Below are positions 12,701 to 21,989 of a stretch of DNA of 64,000 nucleotides, in pieces (within the stretch, counting starts at the first letter, position 1; each line of letters begins with the position of its first letter). The notes below the pieces were generated by a model. The model was not told the origin of the DNA. It searched no databases and worked only from the letters and a program-made list of their open reading frames with translations. The position numbers and the translations under genes were made by a program. The stretch is from Nectonema munidae (taxonomy: Eukaryota > Nematomorpha > Nectonematoida > Nectonematidae): the NCBI GenBank assembly GCA_030549495.1, contig JAUIRK010001010.1:124001-188000 (forward strand), in the 5' to 3' direction.

Positions 12701-14028
12701 TCATAAACGTTTGAAAAAAGCACATTTTAAAAAAATTCAAAAAATTGCTCATTTTTGAAGTTATACAGGCTACAAATAAATAAATTCAAATAAATAACCG
12801 ATAACGCCATATATTTTATAAAAATATTTATATATTCTTTTAACTTATGAATTTGCTGAAAGATATAAAATTAACAAGTATATTTAAAAATGTCAAATAG
12901 TAGTAACATCACAGATGTGCTATCCTAAAAGTTTGGAAATATAAAAATTAAAAAAAATTTAATAATTAAGCCAATTCTTATAGTGAAAAACTTGCGTTTG
13001 AATACTATACAAAAGTTTGTATATTAAACAAAATATGTAATTTATAGCATAATATTAAAAGGTAAATGTAACCTCGAATTTAATTATGGTACTAAAAAAT
13101 AGATAGATAGATTAGTTAAGTGCTTATTAATTCAGCTTGTTGAAAATGAATTGAAAAAAATAATTTTTTTATATATTTTGTATTCTAGATACTTTTATAG
13201 AAAAAATTGTTGAAAATTAGAGGAAGACATTTTAATAACCTTATTTAAATTTGATAAAAAAAATATGATAAAAGTACCTAAAATCAAAAAAGTTTTAAAT
13301 TAGTAAAAAAAATTCTGAAGTTATTATTCAATGTAATTACTTATGCATTGATGTCAGGTGCTATGATATATCCATAAAGCTATTGAGAATAAAAAATGTG
13401 TGTACATTTTTCCCATTTTTATGCTTTTAAAGAAGATGAACTCAAAGATTACGCTGAATGCAGGCATTAACATGTGGCTTAATCGTTTTGCTTTGATTTT
13501 GTTTCAGCCTCAAGACTCGGAATCAGAAGAAGTTGATTTGAATTTATTTTGCGTTACTTGTGGTCACTCTATCGCGCCTCGTACGGCTATCAGACACATG
13601 CAACGCTGTTTTTCCAAAGTAATTTCAATTGGTGGCATTTCGTTTGCTAACATTGTGATTCTAATTCATCATTATCCGTAGGTAGAAAGTCAAACGTCCT
13701 ATGGATCGACTTATAAAACCGCTGTCGGTAAGGATATTTTTTGTGATGTCTACAATCCAGATTCCCAAACATACTGCAAACGTTTGAAAGTAGTGTGTCC
13801 TGAACACACTAAAGAAGCCAAGGTATATTTTCGTCCTTCTTCTGAGTCTTTGCATACTTAATAATTTTATTTTAGATTAATGATACCCAAATTTGTGGAT
13901 ATCCTTTGAAGAAAAATAAGCTGGAGTCTGGGAATGCGTTTTGTAAAACATCCAAGAAAAAGTGTAGTAGGCATTACAATTGGGAAAAGTTGATGATTGC
14001 ACAGATCGACATGGAACGAGTTGCGCAG
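621..14028 (+). CDS. CXXC1: CXXC-type zinc finger protein 1 (CFP1), partial multi-exon gene
   Basis: CFP1 is the chromatin-targeting subunit of the Set1/COMPASS H3K4 methyltransferase. It binds unmethylated CpG through a CXXC finger and H3K4me through a PHD finger. Exons read here: 621-721 (second part of PHD), 9139 or 9155-9246 and 9298-9366 (CXXC), 9832-10000, 10977-11128, 11330-11565, 11859-12069, 13508-13618, 13682-13822 and 13876-14028. All junctions are GT/AG and phases agree from 9298 onward. The PHD exon ends in phase 1, which joins in frame to an acceptor at 9154/9155 but not to the one at 9138, unless an unseen exon lies between. A possible 18-nt exon at 11178-11195 is phase-neutral. 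The N-terminal exon lies upstream of the window. The last exon(s), human VWYKLDELF onward, were not found. Introns of up to 8.4 kb are filled with transposons. Domain order matches vertebrate CFP1. Confidence 0.9.
1600..1707 (+). repeat. Left arm of Penelope-associated inverted repeat
   Basis: About 108 bp that is the near-exact reverse complement of 2395-2502 (only a few differences by eye). It includes the self-complementary segment GAAACGGCAACGTTTC at its coding-proximal end. Confidence 0.85.
1689..2360 (-). CDS. GIY-YIG endonuclease end of a Penelope-like ORF
   Basis: An open 223-residue frame. Residues 1-125 match the region between RT and endonuclease of Penelope-like proteins, with FNRLAKMLRPYNIDLV near 90. 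Residues about 132-170 form the GIY-YIG module: VYKVKCNDCPASYIGETERT, then RIHEHR. The Cys pair KCNDCP just before the YIG motif is typical of the family. This nuclease nicks DNA at integration. The upstream RT is missing, so the copy is 5'-truncated; the frame that remains is uninterrupted, suggesting modest age. Confidence 0.75.
   Translation of the reverse strand: MTVCDTLFTRFLFLSSDSTELEKELDKVKSVLTSNNYPNSVIQSSLSSCKTRFASKNDFQIESYFKDFHNLVTKPKQIRFSHVYDTFYFNRLAKMLRPYNIDLVPKPHNYLHSNFKHNFLENSDPLNTKNCVYKVKCNDCPASYIGETERTLHTRIHEHRYLFNKALQNPDLVNRHPSFNTSLLNPTHSFNFEDVRILCTSPSPHQLLFLEAWHTLRNLYFTG
2395..2502 (-). repeat. Right arm of Penelope-associated inverted repeat
   Basis: Mate of 1600-1707 in inverted orientation. 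It lies upstream of the minus-strand endonuclease frame, so it may hold the element's 5' sequences. The spacing between arms is about 690 bp, almost exactly the remaining coding block. Confidence 0.85.
2619..2918 (-). mobile_element. Possible piggyBac transposase N-terminal fragment
   Basis: An open 99-residue minus-strand frame containing KFSRERDAKLDIVGPKAFIG followed by LLL. The pattern 'RERDA..(D/E)..(E)(I/L)KAFIGLL' is typical of the start of the piggyBac transposase core. No catalytic motif or TTAA-flanked end is visible, so the assignment is tentative. It could equally be an unrelated open frame. Confidence 0.35.
6150..6620 (-). mobile_element. Fossil LTR retrotransposon (Ty3/Gypsy-like) integrase fragment
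   Basis: The minus strand encodes the second half of a retroviral-type integrase core and the start of its C-terminal part (HSDRGSSFLS, then TTRYNPTGNFQCERYN and ALHTIRSQLGTATGCT). These blocks are characteristic of Ty3/Gypsy integrases. No gag, protease, RT or paired LTRs were found around it, so it is a solitary, broken fossil. It lies antisense within the long CXXC1 intron. Age cannot be set without an LTR pair. Confidence 0.75.
6950..7290 (+). repeat. 28-bp minisatellite inside R1 copy A
   Basis: Tandem units of about 28 bp containing TTGGAGATGAATCATCGTAG and GTATACAG. Roughly two units lie at 6945-6998 and six more at 7120-7290. Each unit contains the short palindromes GATGA-A-TCATC and GTATAC. 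The open minus-strand frame across it (7104-7295) is a by-product of the repeat, not a gene. Confidence 0.85.
7520..8017 (+). mobile_element. Pogo/Tigger-type Tc1-mariner element, deletion derivative, TA target duplication
   Basis: The ends are CATTTGACCCTCGTTAA and, inverted, CAGTAGACCCTCGTTAA, flanked by TA at 7518-7519 and 8018-8019. Inside, about 7737-7940 encodes a CENP-B/Tc5-type helix-turn-helix remnant: QQRSCGVNVRGIAIQDAA, later ASDEWLWRFINKHGL, the DNA-binding part of pogo transposases. One frame change separates it from the upstream EEAVTK segment, and the DDE catalytic domain is absent. A related R1 copy at about 19885 has the uninterrupted target, confirming both ends. Confidence 0.85.
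9139..9366 (+). CDS. CXXC1: CXXC1 exons encoding the CXXC zinc finger
   Basis: Two exons, 9139 (or 9155)-9246 and 9298-9366, split by a 51-bp intron, encode the CXXC domain: CRRCKACVRDFDCGTCIYCK, then DMIKFGGNGDLNKTCVKRMC. The eight zinc-ligand cysteines have the family spacing (CxxCxxC, CxxCxxC, then C and C), and the KFGG motif that contacts CpG DNA is kept. The intron falls between IYCK and DMIKF, phase 0. This is the strongest identifier of the gene. Confidence 0.95.
9832..11128 (+). CDS. CXXC1: CXXC1 linker exons (basic region)
   Basis: Exon 9832-10000 follows TTTCAG and encodes a lysine-rich stretch (KNKVVKKIKSDFEKKDF and onward), consistent with the basic region of CFP1. It ends in phase 1. 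Exon 10977-11128 follows TTTAAG, is open for its full 152 nt, ends at CAG|GTTGATG in phase 0, and reads SLPTDAKFWTFSAKPLSETR onward, not conserved with vertebrates. A possible 18-nt exon at 11178-11195 keeps the phase. Assignment of these exons rests on phase, splice signals and openness rather than on strong similarity. Confidence 0.65.
11330..11565 (+). CDS. CXXC1: CXXC1 exon: Cys-rich motif of the Set1-interaction region
   Basis: Reads RETPFAASPVKEE first, then CDGPACLKPARVNSKYCSDQ and CGIKLATK. The last part aligns with human CLGPGCVRPAQPSSKYCSDDCGMKLAANR, conserving all four cysteines. The acceptor is TCTCTAG|AGA and the donor AA|GTAGGT, phase 2. Acidic residues (EEDIDWDS) precede the motif, as in other CFP1 proteins. 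Confidence 0.9.
11859..12069 (+). CDS. CXXC1: CXXC1 exon: coiled-coil region
   Basis: Continues from the Cys motif with IFEFLPMRIRQWQSIPC (human IYEILPQRIQQWQQSPC), then a Lys/Glu-rich helix RKQKEVRNKLEDLNKQSKAL predicted to be coiled coil, as in CFP1. One nucleotide at the acceptor completes the split Lys codon. The donor CAA|GTACTT leaves phase 0. Confidence 0.9.
12070..13507 (+). other. CXXC1 intron, nothing recognised
   Basis: A 1.4-kb A+T-rich intron. Both strands were checked for coding, tRNA and repeat signals. Nothing was found that could be supported. Confidence 0.5.
13508..14028 (+). CDS. CXXC1: CXXC1 exons: C-terminal zinc-binding domain (zf-CpG_bind_C)
   Basis: Exons 13508-13618, 13682-13822 and 13876-14028, all phase 0 with introns of 63 and 53 bp, encode the CpG-binding-protein C-terminal domain. 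FCVTCGHSIAPRTAIRHMQR is followed by FCDVYNPDSQTYCKRLKVVC, CGYPLKKNK and KKCSRHYNWEKL. These align closely with human FCVSCGHPINPRVALRHMER, FCDVYNPQSKTYCKRLQVLC and RQCNRHYCWEKL. The reading ends at MERVAQ|GTTCGG, and the following human segment (VWYKLDELFEQER) was not located, so at least one exon is missing, distant or lost. Confidence 0.95.
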
Positions 14029-15330
14029 GTTCGGCATATACTTCATATGGCTTAGGAAGGCAGTCCATTCTGAAGTAGAGACTCTTTTCCCCATGAAACT
14101 TTAAAAAACCCTCCCTTAGCAAAAAAATTTTTTGAGGATGTGACTTCCTGTAAAAAATGTTTGTATTATCTTTTTATATAAGTATAAATTTTTATTATCT
14201 TCTTTATAATTTAGTTTATGGCTACTTACTTTCATTACTGCCAGTAGGGTTTTATTTTTTAGATACTGGAATTTCTTTCTATTTTACAGATTTATGTTTT
14301 AAAATTTTTTTACTTTTATTTTTTTAAATATTACTTTACATGCCAATCCTATTTTTATATCCAGAGTAAAAATTCTTTGTATTGAGATTTCAAAAATCAC
14401 TATTTGATCCAGCCCTGTTTTCCTCAATGCATCACTTTCTTTATAAAGTAACAATTTTCATCATTATTAGCATTAATTTTTTTTACGCATTAGTGTTTTG
14501 TGAATTATAATTATAAAAAAGATAATCGTAATGAGTGATTACATCGCAAAGGAAGAAAATACCTGCGTCATCTGAAGACAAAACATTCAGATATAAGGAG
14601 AAGGAACCTGGATTTTTTAATTGACGATAATACAAGTTACTGCAAGAACAAAAAGATTAAAAACGTCATTGGGTAAAATTCTCGTATGAAAGCTTTTTTA
14701 TAGGCATTTTTAAAATGAAAAGTCGATCGGTGTAAATTTGATCGAATCACGCATGATTGAAGTATCTGAAAACCGTATGTGTATGTAAGATAAACAATTT
14801 TTCTGGAAGTCTGGCATTAGCGTTTGCACTTATAGCGCAGCAACAATGATTGTTTAAAACCCAAGAGTTGTAGCGTGAATCAAACAATTGCCTGATGACA
14901 AATTTTTTTTAATTTTACTTCCAAAGGAATTGAATCAACTTTACTAAAACAAATAGTACTAAATCTCTTTTTTCAATTTAATGCCAGACGGCTGTCTCGT
15001 AGTGAAGTACTGACAAGACTTCTAGACTTAGAGTAGAAGTTTTTTTGAATAAAAAGAATAACAAAATTTTTGATGATAACACTATTTCCAGTCTTAACGA
15101 GCTTAAAATATTCTTGCAAGTTAAAATGTAAAATATATTTATACCAACTAGGACATTGGATTTCGGAAAAAAATCTTATTTTGGCAGTAATAATACAAAT
15201 GATATGTTTTCTCAATGTTCCCTTTTTTCATAGAAACAAACAAAAGTTTCTGCTTTAAAAATTTTTCTAGCTTAGAAAATTACACTTCAAAATATTTTTT
15301 TGAAACAGAAGTATTGTTTGTATTAAAAAT
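14029..15330. other. Intergenic or last-intron sequence
   Basis: No CXXC1 terminal exon was found here. The only recognisable element is the small hAT zinc-finger fragment at 14551-14673. A sequence TTTTGAGGATGTGACTTCC near 14130 resembles the CACATCCTC MITE ends seen near 3850 and 8978. Confidence 0.45.
14551..14673 (+). mobile_element. hAT (ZBED5-like) BED-finger fragment
   Basis: Reads RKYLRHLKTKHSDIRRRNLD, then FLIDDN, matching the 'L.RHL.TKH..(..)..FF' segment that closes the BED zinc finger of ZBED5-like hAT transposases. Only about 40 residues remain, with no ends or catalytic part. Confidence 0.55.
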
Positions 15331-15339
15331 GTATTGATT

Positions 15340-17225
15340 GAGAATTCTTTTGTTATTTTTTTTATAAAAAATTCTCTCTTATCTTCAGAAGAGAAATTCA
15401 CAAAGATTTCAACTTTGAAACTACTCCAGTCTAAAAACTATCTTTCACTAGAATATAGTAAAAATACACCATTTGTCAAAATTTGACAAAAAAACATTGA
15501 AAAACAAAAAAGTTATTAAACTTTGAAAAAATAAAAAAAAGCCGTATGGGTCTATAGATATCGATAGCGTGGCAAAGCTTCGGATGCATTTTATATGCTT
15601 CAGAAGCCATATTAAGCCACTATAAACTAATTTTTTTCCGAAAAAATGTAATTTTGGTTCTTACATAGATAGCTTACTGTAGTTATGTATATTGCATATG
15701 TCTAAATTTGTTCGAAAATATCTTTGAATTTTTCAGTTATTAAGGTAAAATAAAATGATTTAACTCATCGTGCCCCTTTTATACCCTTAATACAAAAACT
15801 GTAAATTCATCAGTACTTTAGTCGCAACTCATCATACATCTTTTCACACGGTGTTGTATTATTACAGTCTCGCGTATCGTATGCATCTATTACGTTATGC
15901 AATGCAAAAAGCCCCATCATGCGCGCGTGTGATGTGAATATCGATTATTGCGCTATGCAACGCGGTTCTTTATGTGCGCATATGAACTTTGCTATGTTTA
16001 TACGTACGCCTCTCACCCCACCTGTTTCCCCGCATTCAAATATTATAAGGCTCTCATAGTTTTTGCATTTCTTAACCAAATTTATCGAGTGAAACACCAA
16101 AAGAGCTTATTTATGAACTTTACAACCGTGTCCATTAAAATCAATAAAACGATAAAAGTAAAAAAAGATATTTTACTCATTGTTTGTTTTTAATTTTCTT
16201 TTTAGAGTCTGGAGAATTTTTTTGAAGCTGGAGTTGCCATTTTAGAGCCTTAAGAATAATATGATAGTATTAAATTTGGCTGCACTATGAAATACCACAA
16301 TTTTTTAACTTTAAGAAATCTAATCCTTTAAAAGTGTTTGTTGAGAATAATAGCAAATTAATTATGTTTAAATATTGACTTCTTTATGCGTTGAGTATTA
16401 GTATTAGGTTAATTTGACAATACAATTTATGAAAAATAGTATTAATTATTTAAAATTTTAGAGTTGAGATATATTAGTTTTTTGAGAATAAATTTTTACC
16501 AAACTTTAAGCTTTTATTTCAAATTATGCGTTAGGAGATAAAAATATCAAGATTGCAAATTAAACTTTGTCTTTTTGATGGTTTGTGAACATGAAAAGGC
16601 AGTTTATATAGTTGAACACTTGGGTATCATGAAAAGTTCTGTTTCGAGAATAAAATGAAACAAAACTTTATGAAATTTTGAAAAATATCAAATCTTTATA
16701 GGTTATGATATTTATATACATAACCACATAGTGGGTAGAACTATGGAGGCATTTTTATGTAGGCTCCATAAACAAATAATTCACACAAAGTTATGGACAA
16801 TTTTTTTTTAATTATTTTGCATTTGTGTGTTTAAAGGAGATGATATTAATTTTAGCTAGCATCTGTGTGTTTTCAAGAGTTGATAATTTAAGGAAGCTTA
16901 GGAGTTTATTTGAAAATGCAATGCCATATGTTATTTAAAACATTGCATTTTTGAAAGATTAAACTAGTTTAACGTAAAACTGCTTCACTCAATGTAAAAA
17001 GTAGAAGAAACATTTTTTTTATTAAGATAAAATATTCTCAAAAAGTTGTATTCCTTAGATACATTTCATCCGACTGATAGAAAGAATTTATATATTTATA
17101 AACTTTTTTTGAAAAATTGTAAAAAAGGTTATAATTTAAAAAATATATAATTTTATTTCACTTGACTATTATTTTCACGTATCAATATGTATTTTTTGCA
17201 CATCCTCTAAAATCCTTTTTTTTAA
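15340..17225. other. Intergenic, A+T-rich; one R3 repeat copy
   Basis: Contains an R3 repeat copy at about 15460-15615. The rest, including the more CG-rich patch 15860-15990 with several TATGCA/GCGCGC motifs, shows no gene I can support. The open frame at 15948-16193 has no recognisable similarity and low-complexity composition. Confidence 0.45.
15460..15615 (+). repeat. Dispersed repeat R3, copy 1
   Basis: Shares AATACACCATTTGTCAA, a run of A-rich sequence, and GGGTCTATAGATATCGATAG with copies at 21500-21610, 21710-21835 and, shortened, 23882-23937. The core TATAGATATCGATA is largely palindromic. No coding capacity. Confidence 0.65.
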
Positions 17226-17700
17226 ATGTATACAAGTTGGAGATGACAATCAAGTTGTCTACCCGCGTTCAACCGTACAGGTTATGAGAATACATCATTA
17301 CATAACAGAAGGGTATCCTAAAACTCTTCATACTGAAAAATATTTCTTCAAATATATTATTAATATTTTAAAGAATCTTGCATTATACACATGATGTATG
17401 TGTGTGTGAGTAGGTCTAGCAAGACAAATATAAAAAAAATTGGGTAAAATAAAATTAATATTGTTATTCAGAATGTTATGAGGAATCTAAAGATGTATAA
17501 TACTTGTATATTTGTTAAATAATTGTGAAGTCATAATTTTGAGCCCGTTTGAAAGACCTGAAAAATCGAAAATTTAAAAACCTATTCTGATAGAGTTTGA
17601 TCGCTGATTCCAAATATGTAATTTGTTTGAAATGACTTCTATATTTTTTGTGCGGTTAAATTTGGAGTTTTTTCAGTTATAGTTCAGAGGCAAAAATTCA
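17226..17700. repeat. Dispersed repeat family R1, copy B
   Basis: Begins within one unit of the 28-bp minisatellite (TATACAAGTTGGAGATGACA) and continues through the TCTACCCGCGTTCAACCGTA block and the GAAGTCATAATTTTGAGCC block shared with 8270-8300. It lacks both the array expansion and the pogo insertion of copy A. Confidence 0.7.
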
Positions 17701-19450
17701 AACTTATTGGATAATTTAAAATTTTGTTAAGGGTGATTCTTACAATTTTTTAAAAATAAAAAAATTCTATTTTTTTCAAAGTATTATTTTTAAATAATAT
17801 ATTTTATGAATATTCAAAAAAATATGTAATTATTCGTTTTACACGCTTAAATATAGTCAAAAATGGCAAAATTGTGCATATTGTTCAAATGATTATAAAA
17901 AAAATTTGAATTTTTTTCAAAAACGAAACGACATGCAAAATGCGGGTAACCGAATGCTCTTTAAGATAGGCATGGTTTAAAATATTTTTATAAATTTCTC
18001 GCATAAAATTTTCTTTCAAAATTAAAATTTATAAATTATATCACAAATTTTTTTTTAAAATTGTTAAAATAAAAAAATTATATCAAAAATAAAATGTAAG
18101 TGATTTTGAATAAGTTCATGTAAAAATTTGAAAAAAAATTTTTATTTTAATTAAAAAATTCCATTTAAAATGTCAACTTTTTTTAAAAAAATTAAATGAT
18201 TTTTTTCCAATTTTTTCTAGAAAATATTTCAGTTATAAGTGAACTTTAATCATATGAACAAAATTTAAAAAATTATTTTAGCATCTCTTGAAAAAAATTT
18301 AGTTCAAGTACGGGAGAATAAACCTCGGTAGGGGGAATATATCATTTATTTTATTTACATGAGTGTATTTTTGTATCAGATCATGTAAAATTATATATAT
18401 TTTTAATGTTTATTTGAAATTTCATACAAAACTAATAAAGTTTAATATCGTAATTAATAGTCCATGCCAGAAAAAGGCATCCTCGATATTTCTTATTCTG
18501 CCCTAACAGTATACCCGTTGTTCACATCAGCGTCGAATCCGCTGTTTCTTCTATGTGACTCCATTTTATTTACCAACTTTCATCTAGCAACGGAGTACTC
18601 AATCAAATATGCTCTGTCTTATTAAGTATTGTGTGATTCGTTTAAAAGAGTTCAAAGGACTGATAAATGAAAAGAGTGAGCCACGCGATTAAATAGCAAC
18701 CAAAAGAGTTACAAATCAACACTTAGTTCGTTTCTTCATTAGTTAGTTTATTTATTTAGTGGCTTTGTTAGTTATGTTGATTAGTTACTAAAATTACAAT
18801 AAACTAAGTTATTAGTGTCCTATTTAAAATAATAATTTCAATAGAATTTTGTAGCATGATGTATAAAGAAGTGTTCAAGAAATGCAAATTCAAAATATTT
18901 GTCACTTTTTTTCGGGCCACTCTTTAGAATTTCCGTATATTTTGTTACTCTTTTGATAAATAACCCAGTACTGTGTATCTAAATTTTTCTATACTTTTCA
19001 TAGTTCCATAAATCCAATCTCAGCCTATTTTATTTTCTATAGCTTCTTTATCTTGATGAGCTTTATGAACAAGAGTGCAACATACGATCAGCTCTCTCAT
19101 CTCGAGCTGGCGTTCTCGGCCTAATTTTACATCAAACGATTGCTCACACAACCTCTCAACTTCCTTTGAAAAAATAAATTTATTTAAAATTTCCATTCCT
19201 ATGTACAAATGATAAATAAAATCATCTATATTTTCATAATGCATGTTTTGTTTGCCTATTACATCGGAAAAATAGTCTAAATTTCATTTTCTCTTTAGAA
19301 ATTACGGCACCTTCTTCGCTTATTATTGTCTGCTATATTAAACCTATATAACCACAATTGCTAAGCATAGTTTTATCCTTGGAAGCAAGACCTCTTGGAG
19401 CTATATAGTTTTTTTGATTTTGTTAATTATGTCTTTATCAAAGAAATTCA
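17700..19450. other. Intergenic, nothing recognised
   Basis: A+T-rich sequence with poly-A/T runs. The minus-strand open frame 19020-19244 (74 residues) has ordinary amino-acid composition, including EVERLCEQSFDVKLGRERQL, but matches no family I know. It may be part of an unclassified repeat. Confidence 0.4.
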
Positions 19451-19455
19451 AAACC

Positions 19456-19640
19456 ATGTCGCCAGATCATCTAGTGGTGAGATAATAGGGTTTCGATCTG
19501 GTTGGTGTGTGTTCGAATCCAGAACTATCTCTAACACCTGTCCATCTATGGAAGATTATTCTTCCCTTGGATGCTATTCTGACACTAAAAAACGTTCTGA
19601 CGTGTTCTGCTATCACGCGTGTTATTGATTCTAGCGCATA
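19456..19640 (+). repeat. tRNA-derived SINE
   Basis: The head resembles a tRNA: an A-box-like CATCTAGTGGTGAGATA near 19468 and a B-box-like TGTTCGAATCC at 19510-19520, close to the consensus GGTTCGANTCC, about 35 nt apart as in tRNA genes. The acceptor stem does not close and a non-tRNA body follows to about 19640. A SINE rather than a working tRNA gene is therefore likely. No target duplication was defined. Confidence 0.55.
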
Positions 19641-19784
19641 AATATGAGAAGAAAGATAAACACATGTTGCATTACGCGACATATATAGGTGTACATGTGT
19701 GTATCATAAAGCAGCCTATTTATTTATTTTCTTGAAAGATGGAGGCGTGTGTGAAACCAAAACGGCTCAAAACCATATCTTTAT

Positions 19785-20345
19785 AAATGCATTATACACA
19801 TGATAAAAAATATTTTATTCGTGAAAATTAAGGGGTGCATGATAGGGGAGATAGGACGTTACTCAAAAATTCCACAAATAGAAATAATCATATTAGTATA
19901 ATTGGTGAAAAATTTTAATTCACCAATAAAATATTTAATAGTACTAAGTAAGACATTATATTTTACCAAAAATTTACGAACTAAATAACTTTTTTTAATT
20001 AAATCTATAACTAATTTTTGATAAATTAGCTAGTACAAAAATATACATAAAAAAATTTGAACCAAAATATTTATGGTAAAATAAAGTTAATATTGTTATT
20101 AAGAATAATAAGAAGAATCTTTGAAAGAGCCTGAAAAATCGGAAAAAAATTAAATTTAAAAAGCTATTCTGATGGAGATACGCTGAGTGAAAATATGTAA
20201 TTTGCTTGAAATGAATCGAATGACTTTATTTTTGGGGTCTAATTTTTGTCATTTTAGCAAGTTCAGTGGCAAAAAAGTATTTTAAAAAATTCAAACTTAA
20301 AATATCTATATATTTTCATAATCAGTATAAAATATACTCTTCCAC
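19785..20345. repeat. Dispersed repeat family R1, copy C
   Basis: Aligns with 7430-7518 joined to 8018-8480, without the intervening pogo element: AAATAGAAATAATCATATTA at about 19876 is the empty counterpart of the insertion site. Continues through the TGAACCAAAATATTTATG block and the AATTTGCTTGAAATGAATCG block. Confidence 0.75.
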
Positions 20346-20479
20346 CTTTCAAAATAAATAAATAAATTGGCTGCTTTATGATAACATATATATGTCGAAC
20401 AATAATATGTTATTTGAAAATGGCCTGTGATGCAACTTTTAAATATTAATTATAATGTGAGATAGATAGCATTGGCGTG

Positions 20480-21420
20480 TGATTTCTTTATTGCACATTG
20501 TCGTATAACAAATACTCTTCGTTAAAAAACAGTAAAATGCTATTTCTCGACTACTTATAATATAAGCAATGTATTCTGAAAGCCCATAAAAATGCTCTAA
20601 TTTGGTATATCGCATGATACATTTGGTTAAGAAATGCGAAAGTTATAAGCGTTTTTATATTTGACCAAAATTTCAGCTATGAACAACTATAAATAAACTA
20701 AGCGTACACTAGCCCGATAAATTAAAACACCGATGCGTGCTCAAAGATCTGGTGAAGCGTAAGCGAGATAAGAATTCCCTGCGCTCACAAACGCGTAATA
20801 CAACATGTGTTAATCTTTCTTCGCATAGTTATGCTCTAAAATCAATCAATAATGTGATTTATTCTTCGCACACTGTCGGTATAAATATAACGAATGCCCT
20901 TCGTTAAAAATCAGAAAGGTTGTATCTAAACTAAATAATAATTGTTTCGAAATAAAAGTTGACTACGATTATCCAACAAAACTTGTATCAATCGACATTT
21001 TTCACTATTTTAAATTTATTAGAAAAAAATTTAACACTGACCCATAAAAAATATGGAAAAAAACTATGTTATAAAAATCTACAAATAATAAATTTAGATT
21101 CTGAGAGTAGAGGTTTTATAATTGTGCTGGAAATTGTTACAGAATATAGCGGAAAATTTGTACAAATGAAACGAGCTTTAGTTTAAAATGCATCCCTCAT
21201 CTGCTAATTAATGGTATGAAGCACATGGAATATAAAAATGGTATTTCTCAAGTATTTTGATATAAGTAATGCATTCTGAAAGCCCATAAAAAATGCTTTA
21301 ATTTGGTATATCGCATGATGCATTTTATTGAGAAATGTGAAAGTTATAAGCGTTTTAATATTTGACTAAAATTTAAGCTAGGAACACTACAAATAAGCTA
21401 AGCACATTTATACGCACATT
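20480..21420. repeat. Dispersed repeat R2, copies 1 and 2
   Basis: A block with GAAAGCCCATAAAAATGCT and TTGGTATATCGCATGAT occurs at about 20540-20710 and again at about 21226-21410. Between them, 20735-21185 has GCTCACAAACGCGTAAT and GTCGGTATAAATATAACGAA. The same arrangement recurs at 52400-52960. Similarity between loci is high by eye. No transposase was recognised, and the open frame 20959-21186 is inside the repeat. Confidence 0.7.
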
Positions 21421-21499
21421 TTTTACATTTACACATTTGTAAGGTTTTTAAATCTTGAATACTTTTCTAAACAATTTCTTGTATGTTGGTTAATAATAT

Positions 21500-21835
21500 T
21501 AAAAATACACCATTTGCCTTAATTTTACATAAAATGATTGAAAATCAATAAAAGACACATGGTTTATAGATATCGATATCTTGGCAATGCTTCGGAGGCA
21601 TTTGCTATGCTGAACAAAGTGTAACAAGTATATAGTACACATTTGTAAGGTTTTTAAAATCTTAACTTTTTTGAACAATTTTTTTTTCAAAAATTTTTGT
21701 ATGTGAGTTTAAAAATACACCATTTGTCAAGATTTCAAAAAAAATGATTGAAAATCAAAAAAGTTATTAAACTTTGAAAAAAAATCGAAAAAAGACATGG
21801 GTCTATAGATGGGTGGCCTGGCAAAACCACGGGAC
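21500..21835 (+). repeat. Dispersed repeat R3, copies 2 and 3
   Basis: Two head-to-tail copies at about 21500-21610 and 21710-21835, each with AATACACCATTTG followed by an A-rich run and the TATAGAT core. Compare 15460-15615. Confidence 0.65.
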
Positions 21836-21989
21836 ACAACAAAGAGAAACAACGAAATGTATAACAAATATATGTAACGTAAAGTATAGGCGTTTGCCAG
21901 ACATACTATATATGTAAGTATATAGTTCTGATTTTTTTTTTGATGAACCCTAGAAAACCAACTTCCAATGAAAATTCGCATATTTTCTA

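Noticed and set aside
19456-19530. A functional tRNA gene
   Set aside because: A and B box-like motifs are present but the acceptor and anticodon stems do not fold properly and a SINE-like body follows.
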